This document shows, piece by piece, positions 34,820 through 44,878 of a DNA stretch of 64,000 nt. The position numbers and the translations under genes were made by a program. This DNA is from ZC4RG30 sp046047615 (GTDB taxonomy: Bacteria; Pseudomonadota; Gammaproteobacteria; Steroidobacterales; Steroidobacteraceae): the NCBI GenBank assembly GCA_046047615.1, contig JBJOHO010000040.1, positions 51,518 through 115,517 on the forward strand. The letters are read 5' to 3'. The number at the start of each line of letters is the position of its first letter. Within the stretch, counting starts at the first letter, position 1. The notes under the pieces are model-generated. The model was not told the origin of the DNA. It ran no database searches and saw only the letters and a program-made list of their open reading frames with translations.

Positions 34820-35326
34820 TCAGAGCTCCTGCAGCAGCCGCGCCATCTCGATGGCGGTTTCGACGGCCTCGCCGCCCTTGTCCATGCGCGCCGGATCGGC
34901 ACGCTCCTCGGCCTGCGCCAGCGTCTCGGTGGTCAGGACGCCGAAGATGACCGGCACACCGGTATCGAGCGCCGCCGCAGACAGGCCGCGCGCCGCCTCG
35001 CCCGCCACGTAGTCGAAATGCGGCGTGTCGCCGCGGATGACGCAGCCGAGCGCGACGATGGCATCGAAACGGCCGGTCTGCGCGTAGCGCTTGGCCGCCA
35101 GCGGCAGCTCGAAGGCACCGGGCACGCGCACCAGCGTGAGCCGCGCGGCATCGCCGCCATGACGTTCCCAGGCTGCAAGGGCCCCCTGGAGCATCGGACC
35201 GACCACCAGCTCGTTGAAACGCGCGGCGATGACCGCGACCTTGAGGCCGGCCGCGTCGCCACTGTGCCGCTGCGCGGCGCGCGTGACCAGTCGCGTCTGG
35301 CCGTCGACCTGCTGGTAGCCGCTCAT
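34820..35326 (-). CDS. ribH: 6,7-dimethyl-8-ribityllumazine synthase
   Basis: The 168-residue lumazine synthase condenses the RibB product with the RibD-derived pyrimidine, the penultimate step of riboflavin synthesis. Motifs are VAVIAARFNELV, VPGAFELPLAAK, ALGCVIRGDTPHFDYVA and PVIFGVLTTET. It overlaps the ribB stop by 4 nt. The N-terminus is slightly extended relative to the E. coli enzyme. Confidence 0.96.
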   Translation of the reverse strand: MSGYQQVDGQTRLVTRAAQRHSGDAAGLKVAVIAARFNELVVGPMLQGALAAWERHGGDAARLTLVRVPGAFELPLAAKRYAQTGRFDAIVALGCVIRGDTPHFDYVAGEAARGLSAAALDTGVPVIFGVLTTETLAQAEERADPARMDKGGEAVETAIEMARLLQEL

Positions 35327-36492
35327 GACCCACGCTCCGCACCGACATAGCCGGCCACCTCGAGATCGAAGGCGGCGATGCCGTGCATCTGCTTGGGCGC
35401 CGACAGCACGTTCATGCGGCGCACGCCGAGATCCTTGAGGATCTGCGCGCCGATGCCATAGGTGCGCAGCACCTGCTGGGACTCGGCGGCCGACTCGTGC
35501 AGGTTCGCCGCCGGGCCGGCCTGCTCGCGGTGGTCGAGTGCCTGGATGGCGTCGACCAGGGCGCGTGGCGTCTGCTGCTCGCGCAGGATGACGACCACAC
35601 CGGCGGGTGCGGCCGCGATGCGCTCCAGTGCCGCCCTCAGGCTCCAGGAGGGACGGACCTCGGCCTCAGGGCCAGGGCGCACGCCCAGCACGTCGCGCAG
35701 GGTGTCGGCCAGGTGCACGCGCACCAGCGGCAGCTGCGCGCCGTCGAGCGGCCCGCGCGCCAGCGCCAGGTGCAGGTCACGGTTCACGTGGTCTTCGTAG
35801 CAGTACAGGCGGAACTCGCCGAACTCGGTGTGCACGTTGCGCTCGGCGATGCGCTCGACGGAGCGCTCGTTGCGCAGGCGGTAGCGGATCAGGTCCTGGA
35901 TGGTGCCCATGCGCAGGCCGTGGTGCTTGGCGAACACCTCGAGCTGCGGCCGCCGCGCCATGGTGCCGTCGTCGTTCATGATCTCGACGATGACCGCGGC
36001 CGGCTCAAGGCCCGCCAGCCGCGCCAGGTCGCAACCGGCTTCGGTGTGGCCCGCGCGCGTGAGCACGCCACCGGGCTGCGACATCACCGGAAAGATGTGG
36101 CCCGGCTGGCGCAGGTGGTCCGGGCGGGCGTCACTGGCGACCGCGGTGCGGATGGTGTGCGCGCGGTCGTAGGCCGAGATGCCGGTGGTGATGCCCTCGG
36201 CGGCCTCGATGGAGAGCGTGAAGTTGGTGCGCCGCTCGCGGTCGGTGTCGCTGACCATCAGCGGCAGGCGCAGCTGTGCGCAGCGCTCGCGCGTCAGCGT
36301 GAGGCAGATGAGCCCGCGACCGTAACGGGCCATGAAGTTGATGTCTTCGGGACGGACCTTGGCCGCTGCCATCAGCAGGTCGCCTTCGTTCTCGCGGTCC
36401 TCGTCGTCGACGATGACCACCATCTTGCCGGCCGCAAGATCGGTGAGGATGTCCTCGATGCGGTCGAAACCGGGTGCAGGGCTGTCTGTCAT
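35323..36492 (-). CDS. ribB: 3,4-dihydroxy-2-butanone-4-phosphate synthase with degenerate GTP cyclohydrolase II-like domain
   Basis: The 389-residue protein has an N-terminal RibB domain with intact catalytic segments (VIVDDEDRENEGDLLMAA, GLICLTLT, RAGHTEAGCDLARLAG). It makes dihydroxybutanone phosphate from ribulose 5-phosphate. The C-terminal half looks like GTP cyclohydrolase II but the zinc-binding Cys cluster is gone: where active enzymes have a Cys-rich loop, it reads DVLGVRPGPEAEV. The domain should not be a cyclohydrolase, matching the variant called RibBX. A separate RibA would be needed and is not in the window. It is coupled to ribH. Confidence 0.92.
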   Translation of the reverse strand: MTDSPAPGFDRIEDILTDLAAGKMVVIVDDEDRENEGDLLMAAAKVRPEDINFMARYGRGLICLTLTRERCAQLRLPLMVSDTDRERRTNFTLSIEAAEGITTGISAYDRAHTIRTAVASDARPDHLRQPGHIFPVMSQPGGVLTRAGHTEAGCDLARLAGLEPAAVIVEIMNDDGTMARRPQLEVFAKHHGLRMGTIQDLIRYRLRNERSVERIAERNVHTEFGEFRLYCYEDHVNRDLHLALARGPLDGAQLPLVRVHLADTLRDVLGVRPGPEAEVRPSWSLRAALERIAAAPAGVVVILREQQTPRALVDAIQALDHREQAGPAANLHESAAESQQVLRTYGIGAQILKDLGVRRMNVLSAPKQMHGIAAFDLEVAGYVGAERGS

Positions 36493-36501
36493 CCGCGGAT
36501 T

Positions 36502-37110
36502 CTAGCAGCGCACGGCCAACAGCCGCTCCAGGTAACGCGCCAGCTGGTCCACCTCGAGGTTCACCTGCCGGCCCGGCACCAGCGTGCCGAAGGTCGTCAT
36601 CGCCACCGTGTGTGGAATGAGGTTGACGCCGAAGCGGTTGCCCTCGACCGCGTTGACCGTCAGGCTGACACCGTCGACCGCCACTGAGCCCTTGGGCGCG
36701 ATGAAGCGCGCCAGCGCAGTCGGCACCTCGATCTCCACACGCCAGGAGCGGGCATCGGGCTGCACCGCCACCACCGTGGCGATGCCATCGACATGCCCGG
36801 ACACCAGGTGGCCGCCGAGCGGATCCCCCGCACGCAGGGCCGGCTCGAGGTTCACCGGATCGCCCACCTGCAGGGTGCCCAGCGTGGTCAGCGACAGGGT
36901 CTCGCGCGACAGGTCGGCACTGAAGAGCCCCTCCCGCGGTTCAAGCACGGTGAGGCAGCAGCCGTTGACGGCAACGCTCTCGCCAGGGGCCAGACGTAGC
37001 GCTTCGATGCGCGCGGCGAGCTCGCGCGCGTCGATCGTCAGGCGCAGGTCGCCCCCACGGGGTTCGGCCGCCGCGATGCGGCCGACGGACTGGATGATGC
37101 CGGTGAACAT
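36502..37110 (-). CDS. ribE: riboflavin synthase, alpha subunit
   Basis: This 202-residue protein has two similar barrels, starting MFTGIIQSVGRI and carrying SVAVNGCCLTV and GSVAVDGVSLTV in the two halves. It dismutates two lumazine molecules to riboflavin and a pyrimidine that is recycled by RibH. GGHLVSGHVDG is the usual ligand-binding segment. It lies 1 nt after ribD and 9 nt before ribB on the same strand. It is called ribC in E. coli. Confidence 0.95.
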   Translation of the reverse strand: MFTGIIQSVGRIAAAEPRGGDLRLTIDARELAARIEALRLAPGESVAVNGCCLTVLEPREGLFSADLSRETLSLTTLGTLQVGDPVNLEPALRAGDPLGGHLVSGHVDGIATVVAVQPDARSWRVEIEVPTALARFIAPKGSVAVDGVSLTVNAVEGNRFGVNLIPHTVAMTTFGTLVPGRQVNLEVDQLARYLERLLAVRC

Positions 37111-37111
37111 G

Positions 37112-38215
37112 TCAGAGGGGCCTCAGGGTCAGGCGCAGGTCGTCGCCGACACTGCGCACGTCGGTGTAGCGCCAGTGCCCGCGCTGCTCGAGCGAGGCCA
37201 GGGCGGGCAGATGGGCCAGCGGCCGCGCGCCACCGCCGAGCAGCGTCGGCGCGACGTACAGCAGGAGTTCGTCGACGAGGCCGGCCGCCAGCCAGGCGCC
37301 GGCGAGGGTCGGGCCGGCCTCGACATGCAGTTCGTTGACGGCGCGCCGCGCAAGCTCCGCGAGCACGGCCGCAAGTGGCGGCCGTCCGGCGGCATCCGTG
37401 GGCAAGTGCAACACCTCGGCCCCTGCTGCCTGCAGCGCCTCCGGCGGTGCACCCGCTGCCGCGACCAGCAGCACCGGACCCTCCGCCCGCAGCAGGCGGC
37501 TCTGCGGTGGGGTCCGCAGCCGGCTGTCGAGGATCACGCGCAGCGGCTGGCGCGTCGTGCCGGGCAGCCGCACATCCAGCGTCGGATCATCGGCGAGTAC
37601 GGTGCCCACGCCGGACAGCACCGCGGAACTGCGCGCGCGCCACTGCTGGACATCGGTCCTTGCGGCCTCGCCGCTGATCCAGCGGCTGCTGCCGTCGGCC
37701 AGCGCGGTGCGGGCATCGAGGCTCATCGCCAGTTTCAGGCGCACGAACGGCCGGCCGGATTCCATGCGCTTGAGGAAGCCGGGATTGAGCTCGCGGGCCT
37801 CCGCGGCGCACAGCCCCTCCTCCACCGTGATGCCGGCCTCGCGCAGGCGCTGCGTGCCGCGGCCACTGACCTGTGGAAACGGATCGCGCAGGGCATGGAC
37901 CACGCGGGTGACGCCGGCGCGGACCAGCGCATCGGCACAGGGGGGCGTGCGGCCGTGGTGGCTGCAAGGCTCCAGGGTCACATAGGCCGTCGCACCGCGC
38001 GCCGCCTCGCCGGCCATGGCCAACGCGCGGGGCTCGGCGTGCGGACCGCCGGCCCGCTCATGCCAGCCTTCGCCCACGACCTCGCCATCGCGCACCAGCA
38101 CGCAGCCGACACGCGGGTTGGGGTCGGTGGTGAACAGGCCCTTCGCTGCCAACGCCAGCGCCCGCTGCATGGCAGCGTGGTCGTCCTGCGACCAACGCGG
38201 TTCCGCGGCGTTCAT
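37112..38215 (-). CDS. ribD: bifunctional diaminohydroxyphosphoribosylaminopyrimidine deaminase / 5-amino-6-(5-phosphoribosylamino)uracil reductase
   Basis: The 367-residue two-domain enzyme performs the second and third steps of riboflavin synthesis. The N-terminal deaminase has zinc ligands in PHAEPRAL and PCSHHGRTPPC. The C-terminal NADPH reductase has KLAMSLDARTALADGSSRWISG and GVGTVLADDPTL. The start at MNAAEPRW (38215) follows nrdR by 19 nt; in-frame residues upstream are within nrdR. It lies directly ahead of ribE. Confidence 0.95.
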   Translation of the reverse strand: MNAAEPRWSQDDHAAMQRALALAAKGLFTTDPNPRVGCVLVRDGEVVGEGWHERAGGPHAEPRALAMAGEAARGATAYVTLEPCSHHGRTPPCADALVRAGVTRVVHALRDPFPQVSGRGTQRLREAGITVEEGLCAAEARELNPGFLKRMESGRPFVRLKLAMSLDARTALADGSSRWISGEAARTDVQQWRARSSAVLSGVGTVLADDPTLDVRLPGTTRQPLRVILDSRLRTPPQSRLLRAEGPVLLVAAAGAPPEALQAAGAEVLHLPTDAAGRPPLAAVLAELARRAVNELHVEAGPTLAGAWLAAGLVDELLLYVAPTLLGGGARPLAHLPALASLEQRGHWRYTDVRSVGDDLRLTLRPL

Positions 38216-38234
38216 GGGGGGGGCCCGGGTCGCA

Positions 38235-38756
38235 CTAGGGCTTGCGCGGCGAGCGGGCCAGCTGTTCGGGCAGCAACGACAACTGTTCGCGGCTGCTCGC
38301 GCCACGCAGGTCGCTCAGGCGTTCGATCTCGGCGCGGAAGGCGTCGACGTCCTGGAAGCTGCGGTAGACCGAGGCAAAGCGCACGTAACCCACTTCATCC
38401 AGCTGGCGCAGTTCGGCCATGACCATCTCGCCGACGGTGCGCGAGGCGACCTCGCGCTCGCCCAGGTTGCGCAGCTGCTGGCAGATGCGGCTGACCGCCG
38501 CGTCGATGGCTTCGCTGGGGACAGAACGCTTCTGCAAGGCCATTTCCATGCTCCGCCGCAGCTTGGCTTCCTCGAACAGCACGCGCCGCTTGTCGCTCTT
38601 CACGACCTGCGGCATCACCAGTTCGGCAGACTCGAACGTGGTGAAGCGCTCACCGCAGGACAGGCATTCGCGGCGCCGGCGGATCTGCGAGCCGGCACCG
38701 GCCAGACGCGAGTCGGTGACCTTGGTCTCTTCGTGCGCGCAGAAGGGACAGTGCAT
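38235..38756 (-). CDS. nrdR: transcriptional repressor NrdR
   Basis: The 173-residue repressor of ribonucleotide reductase genes has a zinc ribbon with C3, C6, C31 and C34 (MHCPFCAHEE, CLSCGERF) followed by an ATP-cone (VVKSDKRRVLFEEAKLRRSM onward). It senses ATP/dATP and binds NrdR boxes. The glyA-nrdR-ribD order is common in gammaproteobacteria. The C-terminal tail (about 150-173) is slightly longer than average. Confidence 0.97.
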   Translation of the reverse strand: MHCPFCAHEETKVTDSRLAGAGSQIRRRRECLSCGERFTTFESAELVMPQVVKSDKRRVLFEEAKLRRSMEMALQKRSVPSEAIDAAVSRICQQLRNLGEREVASRTVGEMVMAELRQLDEVGYVRFASVYRSFQDVDAFRAEIERLSDLRGASSREQLSLLPEQLARSPRKP

Positions 38757-38783
38757 GGTCCGCCGCCCTGCCGGTGCGGCGCC

Positions 38784-40037
38784 TCAGCCGCCGTAGACCG
38801 GGAAGCGCGCGCAGAGCGCCCCCACCTGGCCCCGCACCTGCGCCACCACCGCCGCATCGCCACGGCTGTCGAGCACGTCGGCGATCCAGTGCGCCACCTG
38901 CGACATCTCGGCGACGCCGAAACCGCGCGTGGTGGAGGCCGGCGTGCCGATGCGGATGCCGCTGGTCACCATCGGCGGCCGCGGGTCGTTCGGCACGGCG
39001 TTCTTGTTGACGGTGATGTGCGCGGCCCCGAGCGCGGCGTCGGCTTCCTTGCCGTTGACCGGCTTGTCGGAAAGATCGAGCAGGAAGAGGTGGTTGTCGG
39101 TGCCACCAGAGACGATCTTGTAGCCGCGCTGCTGCAGCACGCCGGCCATGGCACGCGCGTTGTCGAGCACCTTCTGCTGGTAGTCGCGGAACTCCGGCTG
39201 CAGCGCCTCCTGGAAGGCCGCCGCCTTGGCCGCGATGACGTGCATCAGCGGGCCACCCTGCGTACCCGGGAACACCAGCGAGTTCAGGCGCTTCTCGACG
39301 GCTTCGTTGGCACGCGCCAGGATGAGGCCGCCGCGCGGGCCGCGCAGCGTCTTGTGCGTGGTGCTGGTGACCACGTCGGCATGCGGCACCGGATTGGGAT
39401 AGTGGCCGGTGGCCACCAGGCCCGCCACATGCGCCATGTCGACCAGCAGCCAGGCGCCCACGGCATCGGCGATGCGGCGGAAGCGCGGGAAATCCAGCTG
39501 CCGCGAGTACGCCGAGAAACCGGCGATGAGGAGGCGCGGCTTGTGCTCCAGCGCCAGGCGCTCGACCTGGTCGTAGTCGATGAGGCCCTCGGCCGTCAGA
39601 CCGTACTGCACGGCCTTGAAGACCTTGCCGGAGAAGTTGACCTTGGCGCCGTGCGTGAGGTGGCCGCCGGCATCGAGGCTCATGCCCAGGATGGTGTCGC
39701 CCGGCTCGATGAGCGCCAGGTAGGCCGCGGCGTTGGCCTGCGAACCCGAATGCGGCTGCACGTTGGCATAGGCGGCCCCGAACAGCGCCTTGGCGCGGTC
39801 GATGGCCAGCTGCTCGACCACGTCGACGTGCTCGCAGCCGCCGTAGTAGCGCTTGCCCGGATAACCCTCGGCGTACTTGTTCGTCAGCACCGAACCCTGC
39901 GCCTGCAGGACACGCGGGCTGGCGTAGTTCTCGGACGCGATCAGTTCGATGTGTTCTTCCTGGCGCAGCCGCTCGGCCGCCAGGGCTGCCGCCAGCGCGG
40001 GATCGAAACCTTCGATGGACAAGGACTTGGGAAACAT
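38784..40037 (-). CDS. glyA: serine hydroxymethyltransferase
   Basis: The 417-residue PLP enzyme interconverts serine and glycine and charges tetrahydrofolate with one-carbon units. The PLP lysine is K229 in TSTTHKTLRGPRGG. ELIASENYASP and NKYAEGYPGKRYYGG at the N-terminus are family signatures. It sits 27 nt upstream of nrdR. I see no glycine riboswitch in the 88 nt upstream. Confidence 0.97.
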   Translation of the reverse strand: MFPKSLSIEGFDPALAAALAAERLRQEEHIELIASENYASPRVLQAQGSVLTNKYAEGYPGKRYYGGCEHVDVVEQLAIDRAKALFGAAYANVQPHSGSQANAAAYLALIEPGDTILGMSLDAGGHLTHGAKVNFSGKVFKAVQYGLTAEGLIDYDQVERLALEHKPRLLIAGFSAYSRQLDFPRFRRIADAVGAWLLVDMAHVAGLVATGHYPNPVPHADVVTSTTHKTLRGPRGGLILARANEAVEKRLNSLVFPGTQGGPLMHVIAAKAAAFQEALQPEFRDYQQKVLDNARAMAGVLQQRGYKIVSGGTDNHLFLLDLSDKPVNGKEADAALGAAHITVNKNAVPNDPRPPMVTSGIRIGTPASTTRGFGVAEMSQVAHWIADVLDSRGDAAVVAQVRGQVGALCARFPVYGG

Positions 40038-40125
40038 CAGCGGGCCTCCGGGTGGCCCGCCATTCTAGCCGATGCCGCCCCGCCGTCGCCGCCCGCGGCG
40101 GCAACAGCACATGCGCCGGCAGCGC

Positions 40126-41079
40126 TCACTCTGCGAGCAGCGCCGCCAGCACCGCGTTCCAGGCCTTGGCCAGGTTGTCGCGGTTGTAGCCGCCACCGCC
40201 CAGCGCCAGCACGCGCCCATGGCCCAGGGCCTCGGCCAGCCCCACCAGATCGGCGGCGGCGCGGCCATGGCAGTCGGCCGTCAGCTGCAGGTGGGTCAGC
40301 GGATCGCCGCCCACGCTGTCGGCGCCGCACTGCAGGATGATGAACTCCGGTTCCGCCGCCGCGAGGAAGGACATGGCCTGCGGCCAGGCGCGGTCGAAGT
40401 CGGCCGGACCGGCACCGGCGGCCAGCGGCAGGTTGAGCTTGCTGCCGGCAGCCGGCCCACTGCCCGTCTCCTGCGCGGTCCCCGTTCCCGGGTAGAGCGT
40501 GCTGCCATCCTCGTGCAGGTCGACGATCGTGACCCGCGGGTCGGCCTCGTAGGCATAGAACACGCCGTCCCCGTGGTGGGCGTCGATGTCGACGTAGGCG
40601 ATGCGGGTGAGGCCATAGCGGCGCAAGAGCTCGATGGCGACGCCGATGTCGTTGAAGACGCAGAAGCCGGCCGCGTGGTCGCGCCCGGCGTGGTGCAGGC
40701 CGGCGATCGGCACGAAACCGCGGCGCGCCTCACCGGCCAGCACTGCCGTGGTGGCCTCGAGCGTGGCGCCGACCACCCGCGCGGCGGCCTCGTAGGCACC
40801 GCGCCAGGCGGGCGTGTCACCACCATCCAGAAAGCCTTGGCCCGTGGCCGAGCGCTCGCGCACCCGCGCGACGTGCCCCGGCGTGTGGAACTCCAGCAAC
40901 TCGTCCGGATCAGCCACGCGCGAGGCCCGGTGCAGGCAGCGCTGCCAGAGCCCCTGGCGCTGGCACTCACGGTTGAAGGCCCCGAGGCGGTCGGTACCGA
41001 AGGGATGGCCACCGGGAAACCCGTAGGTTCCCAGGGGCTCGTCGGCCACCAGCACTGCGCGGGGGTTTCCGTCATGCAT
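40126..41079 (-). CDS. histone deacetylase family / acetoin utilisation AcuC-like hydrolase
   Basis: The 317-residue protein has the arginase/deacetylase fold with zinc-site and charge-relay residues: GLHHAGRDHAAGFCVFND, YVDIDAHHGDGV and ILQCGADSVGGDPLTHL. Bacterial members remove acetyl or other acyl groups from proteins, polyamines or small molecules; the substrate here is not evident. It diverges from ettA with an 85-nt gap and runs toward glyA. The length is slightly short of AcuC (about 380). Confidence 0.9.
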   Translation of the reverse strand: MHDGNPRAVLVADEPLGTYGFPGGHPFGTDRLGAFNRECQRQGLWQRCLHRASRVADPDELLEFHTPGHVARVRERSATGQGFLDGGDTPAWRGAYEAAARVVGATLEATTAVLAGEARRGFVPIAGLHHAGRDHAAGFCVFNDIGVAIELLRRYGLTRIAYVDIDAHHGDGVFYAYEADPRVTIVDLHEDGSTLYPGTGTAQETGSGPAAGSKLNLPLAAGAGPADFDRAWPQAMSFLAAAEPEFIILQCGADSVGGDPLTHLQLTADCHGRAAADLVGLAEALGHGRVLALGGGGYNRDNLAKAWNAVLAALLAE

Positions 41080-41124
41080 CGCAGCAGCCTAGCACGGGGG
41101 GCGCCGCTGCTTGATAATCCGCCG

Positions 41125-41141
41125 CGCCACGGCCCGTGGCG
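41125..41141. promoter_or_regulatory. 17-bp palindrome in the ettA upstream region
   Basis: CGCCACGG, one centre base, and CCGTGGCG form a perfect dyad 23 nt upstream of the ettA start and 45 nt from the start of the divergent deacetylase gene. A loop of one base is too short for a good hairpin, so an operator is more likely; no cognate regulator is known. Confidence 0.35.
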
Positions 41142-41164
41142 ACACCCCGGCAGCGCGAGTCCCG

Positions 41165-42838
<1,674 letters not shown>

Positions 42839-42868
42839 ACGCGCATCACCACGAGGGGGACAACGAAG

Positions 42869-43156
42869 ATGGCTGCCTACATCGTTTTCATGCGCGACAC
42901 GCTGCGCGACCAGTCCGAGATGGACACCTACCTGGGCATGGTGCCACCCACGTTGGGCGGCACCAGCGGCCGGCCGCTGGCGCTCTACGGCAAGCTCGAG
43001 ACGCTCGAGGGCGCGCCGATCGAGGGCGCCGTCATCGCCGCCTTCGACAGCTATGACGAAGCCCTGGCCTGGTACCGCAGCCCGGCCTACCAGGAAGCCC
43101 TGCAGCACCGCCTCAAGGGCGGCGACTACCGCGCCTTCATCACCGAAGGCCTGTAA
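42869..43156 (+). CDS. DUF1330 family protein
   Basis: The 95-residue single-domain protein has the ferredoxin-like dimeric alpha/beta-barrel pattern of DUF1330: AAYIVFMRDTLRD, then LALYGKLETLEG, then VIAAFDSYDEALAWYRSPAYQEAL. The family has no established enzymatic role. The start follows GGGGG-rich sequence with good spacing. It stops 2 nt before an MFS transporter gene, so the two are probably cotranscribed. Confidence 0.88.
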   Translation: MAAYIVFMRDTLRDQSEMDTYLGMVPPTLGGTSGRPLALYGKLETLEGAPIEGAVIAAFDSYDEALAWYRSPAYQEALQHRLKGGDYRAFITEGL

Positions 43157-43158
43157 GC

Positions 43159-44391
43159 ATGGGCACGGCGGGCGCCTGGAGCCCGCTGCGCCAGCCGGCC
43201 TTCGCCGTGCTGTGGGGCGCGGCGCTGGTCTCCAACATCGGCGGGTGGATGCACGAGGCGGCGGCGGGGTGGTTCATGGCCACGCTGTCGCCTTCCCCCG
43301 CCATGGTGGCCCTGGTGCAGGCCGCCGCCACGCTGCCTGTGTTCCTGCTCTCCTTGCCCGCCGGCGCGCTGGCGGACCGCATGGACCGCCGCCGCCTGCT
43401 GCTGGCGGTGCAGTGGTTCATGCTGCTGCTGGCGGCCCTGCTGGGCACGCTGGTCTGGCAGGGTGCGGCCGGCGAGCTCACGCTGCTGCTGGTGACGCTG
43501 GGCATCGGCGTCGGCACGGCCATCCATTCCCCCACCTGGCAATCCGTGATCCCGCAACTGGTGCCGCGCGACCGGCTCGCACCCGCCGTGGCGCTGCATG
43601 CCGTGGGCATGAACATCAGCCGCGCCATTGGCCCGGCACTCGGCGGGCTGCTGATCGTCGGCCTGGGCATGGCCTGGCCGTTCTGGTTCAACGCCCTGAC
43701 CTTCCTCGCTACGATCCTGGCGCTGTCATGGTGGCGGCCGGCCCCGCGCCCCACCGTGGCGGGCAACGCCGTACCGCCACCCGCGCAGCCCGGCTTCCTG
43801 GCGTCGATGGGCGAGGCCCTCGCGCAGCTGCGCGACAACCGCGGCCTGAGGCATACGCTGCTGCGCTCGGTGCTGTTCTATGCCTTTGCCAGTGCCTACT
43901 GGGCACTGCTGCCGCTGATCGCCCGCCTGCAGTTCGGCGGCGGGGCACGTTTCTTCGGCGTGATGGTCGGCGCCATCGGCCTGGGCGCCGTGGGCAGCGT
44001 GCTGTTCCTGCCGTGGCTGCGCGTGCGCACCGGCCTCACCGGCACGGTGCTGGCCGGGACCCTGGGCACGACCGCGGCACTGCTGGGCTATGCGCTGCTG
44101 CGTGCGCCGGCGCTCGGCATCGCCGCCAGCCTGCTCGCCGGTGCGTCCTGGCTGGCGTCGCTGTCCTCGCTCAACGTGGCTGCACAGCTGGCGCTCAAGG
44201 ACTTCATCCGTGCCCGCGGCATGGCGGTCTACAACATGGTGTTCTACGGCTGCCTGTTCGCCGGCAGCCTGTGCTGGGGATTGGTGGCGGAAGGGCTCGG
44301 GCTCGCACCGACCCTGCTGCTGGCAGCTGCCGGCCTGCTGGCCGGGCTGCCGCTGGCCCGTCGCCTCACCCTGCCTGCCACGCCGGCGTAA
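43159..44391 (+). CDS. MFS transporter (EntS/MFS_3-type exporter)
   Basis: The 410-residue protein shows about twelve hydrophobic segments, with SNIGGWMHEAAAGWFMATL near the N-terminus and GALADRMDRRRLL as the loop 2-3 motif. This pattern resembles the MFS_3/enterobactin-exporter-like subfamily (VSNIGTWMQ type). The substrate is unknown. It begins 2 nt after the DUF1330 gene and ends 9 nt before the potassium-channel gene, so it is in the middle of a run of tightly spaced plus-strand genes from ettA. Confidence 0.9.
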   Translation: MGTAGAWSPLRQPAFAVLWGAALVSNIGGWMHEAAAGWFMATLSPSPAMVALVQAAATLPVFLLSLPAGALADRMDRRRLLLAVQWFMLLLAALLGTLVWQGAAGELTLLLVTLGIGVGTAIHSPTWQSVIPQLVPRDRLAPAVALHAVGMNISRAIGPALGGLLIVGLGMAWPFWFNALTFLATILALSWWRPAPRPTVAGNAVPPPAQPGFLASMGEALAQLRDNRGLRHTLLRSVLFYAFASAYWALLPLIARLQFGGGARFFGVMVGAIGLGAVGSVLFLPWLRVRTGLTGTVLAGTLGTTAALLGYALLRAPALGIAASLLAGASWLASLSSLNVAAQLALKDFIRARGMAVYNMVFYGCLFAGSLCWGLVAEGLGLAPTLLLAAAGLLAGLPLARRLTLPATPA

Positions 44392-44400
44392 ACTGCCGCC

Positions 44401-44862
44401 ATGGCCAACGGCTATCAAAACTGGCCCGTCAACCTGTTGGTGGTGGTGGTCACGGCCCTGACCGTCACGCTGGTCGTGCTGCTGCATTACGAGTGTCTGG
44501 TCCGGCTGTCGCGCCGGCTGGGCCGGCAGGGAGATCACGAACCGCGCCGCAAGGTGCTCTACGGCATCTACGTGCTGCTGCTCATCCACATCGTGGAGAT
44601 CTGGATCTTCGGCTGCGCCGGCTGGGTGCTGTTGCAGGTTCCGGGGGCCGGACAGCTGGCCGGTCTCGGGCATGCGCCCGGCTGGCTCGATGCCGTGTAC
44701 CTCTCGGCCATGACCTACACCACGGTGGGCTTCGGCGACCTGGCCCCTGTCGGGCCGGTGCGATTCCTCGCCGGCACGGAGGCCTTGACGGGCCTGGTGC
44801 TCATCACCTGGTCCGCCTCGTTCACCTACCTCGAGATGGAGCGCTTCTGGCGCACGCGCTGA
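44401..44862 (+). CDS. two-helix potassium channel family protein
   Basis: The 153-residue membrane protein has the pore-loop selectivity filter TTVGFGD (107-113) between hydrophobic helices. There are N-terminal helices at about 10-33 and 52-80 and a C-terminal helix at about 120-145. It belongs to the Ion_trans_2 group and lacks a regulatory RCK/TrkA domain, so gating is unknown. It is the last gene of the ettA-led run and ends 16 nt from the convergent monooxygenase gene. Confidence 0.87.
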   Translation: MANGYQNWPVNLLVVVVTALTVTLVVLLHYECLVRLSRRLGRQGDHEPRRKVLYGIYVLLLIHIVEIWIFGCAGWVLLQVPGAGQLAGLGHAPGWLDAVYLSAMTYTTVGFGDLAPVGPVRFLAGTEALTGLVLITWSASFTYLEMERFWRTR

Positions 44863-44878
44863 GGCCCACGCGTGCCGC

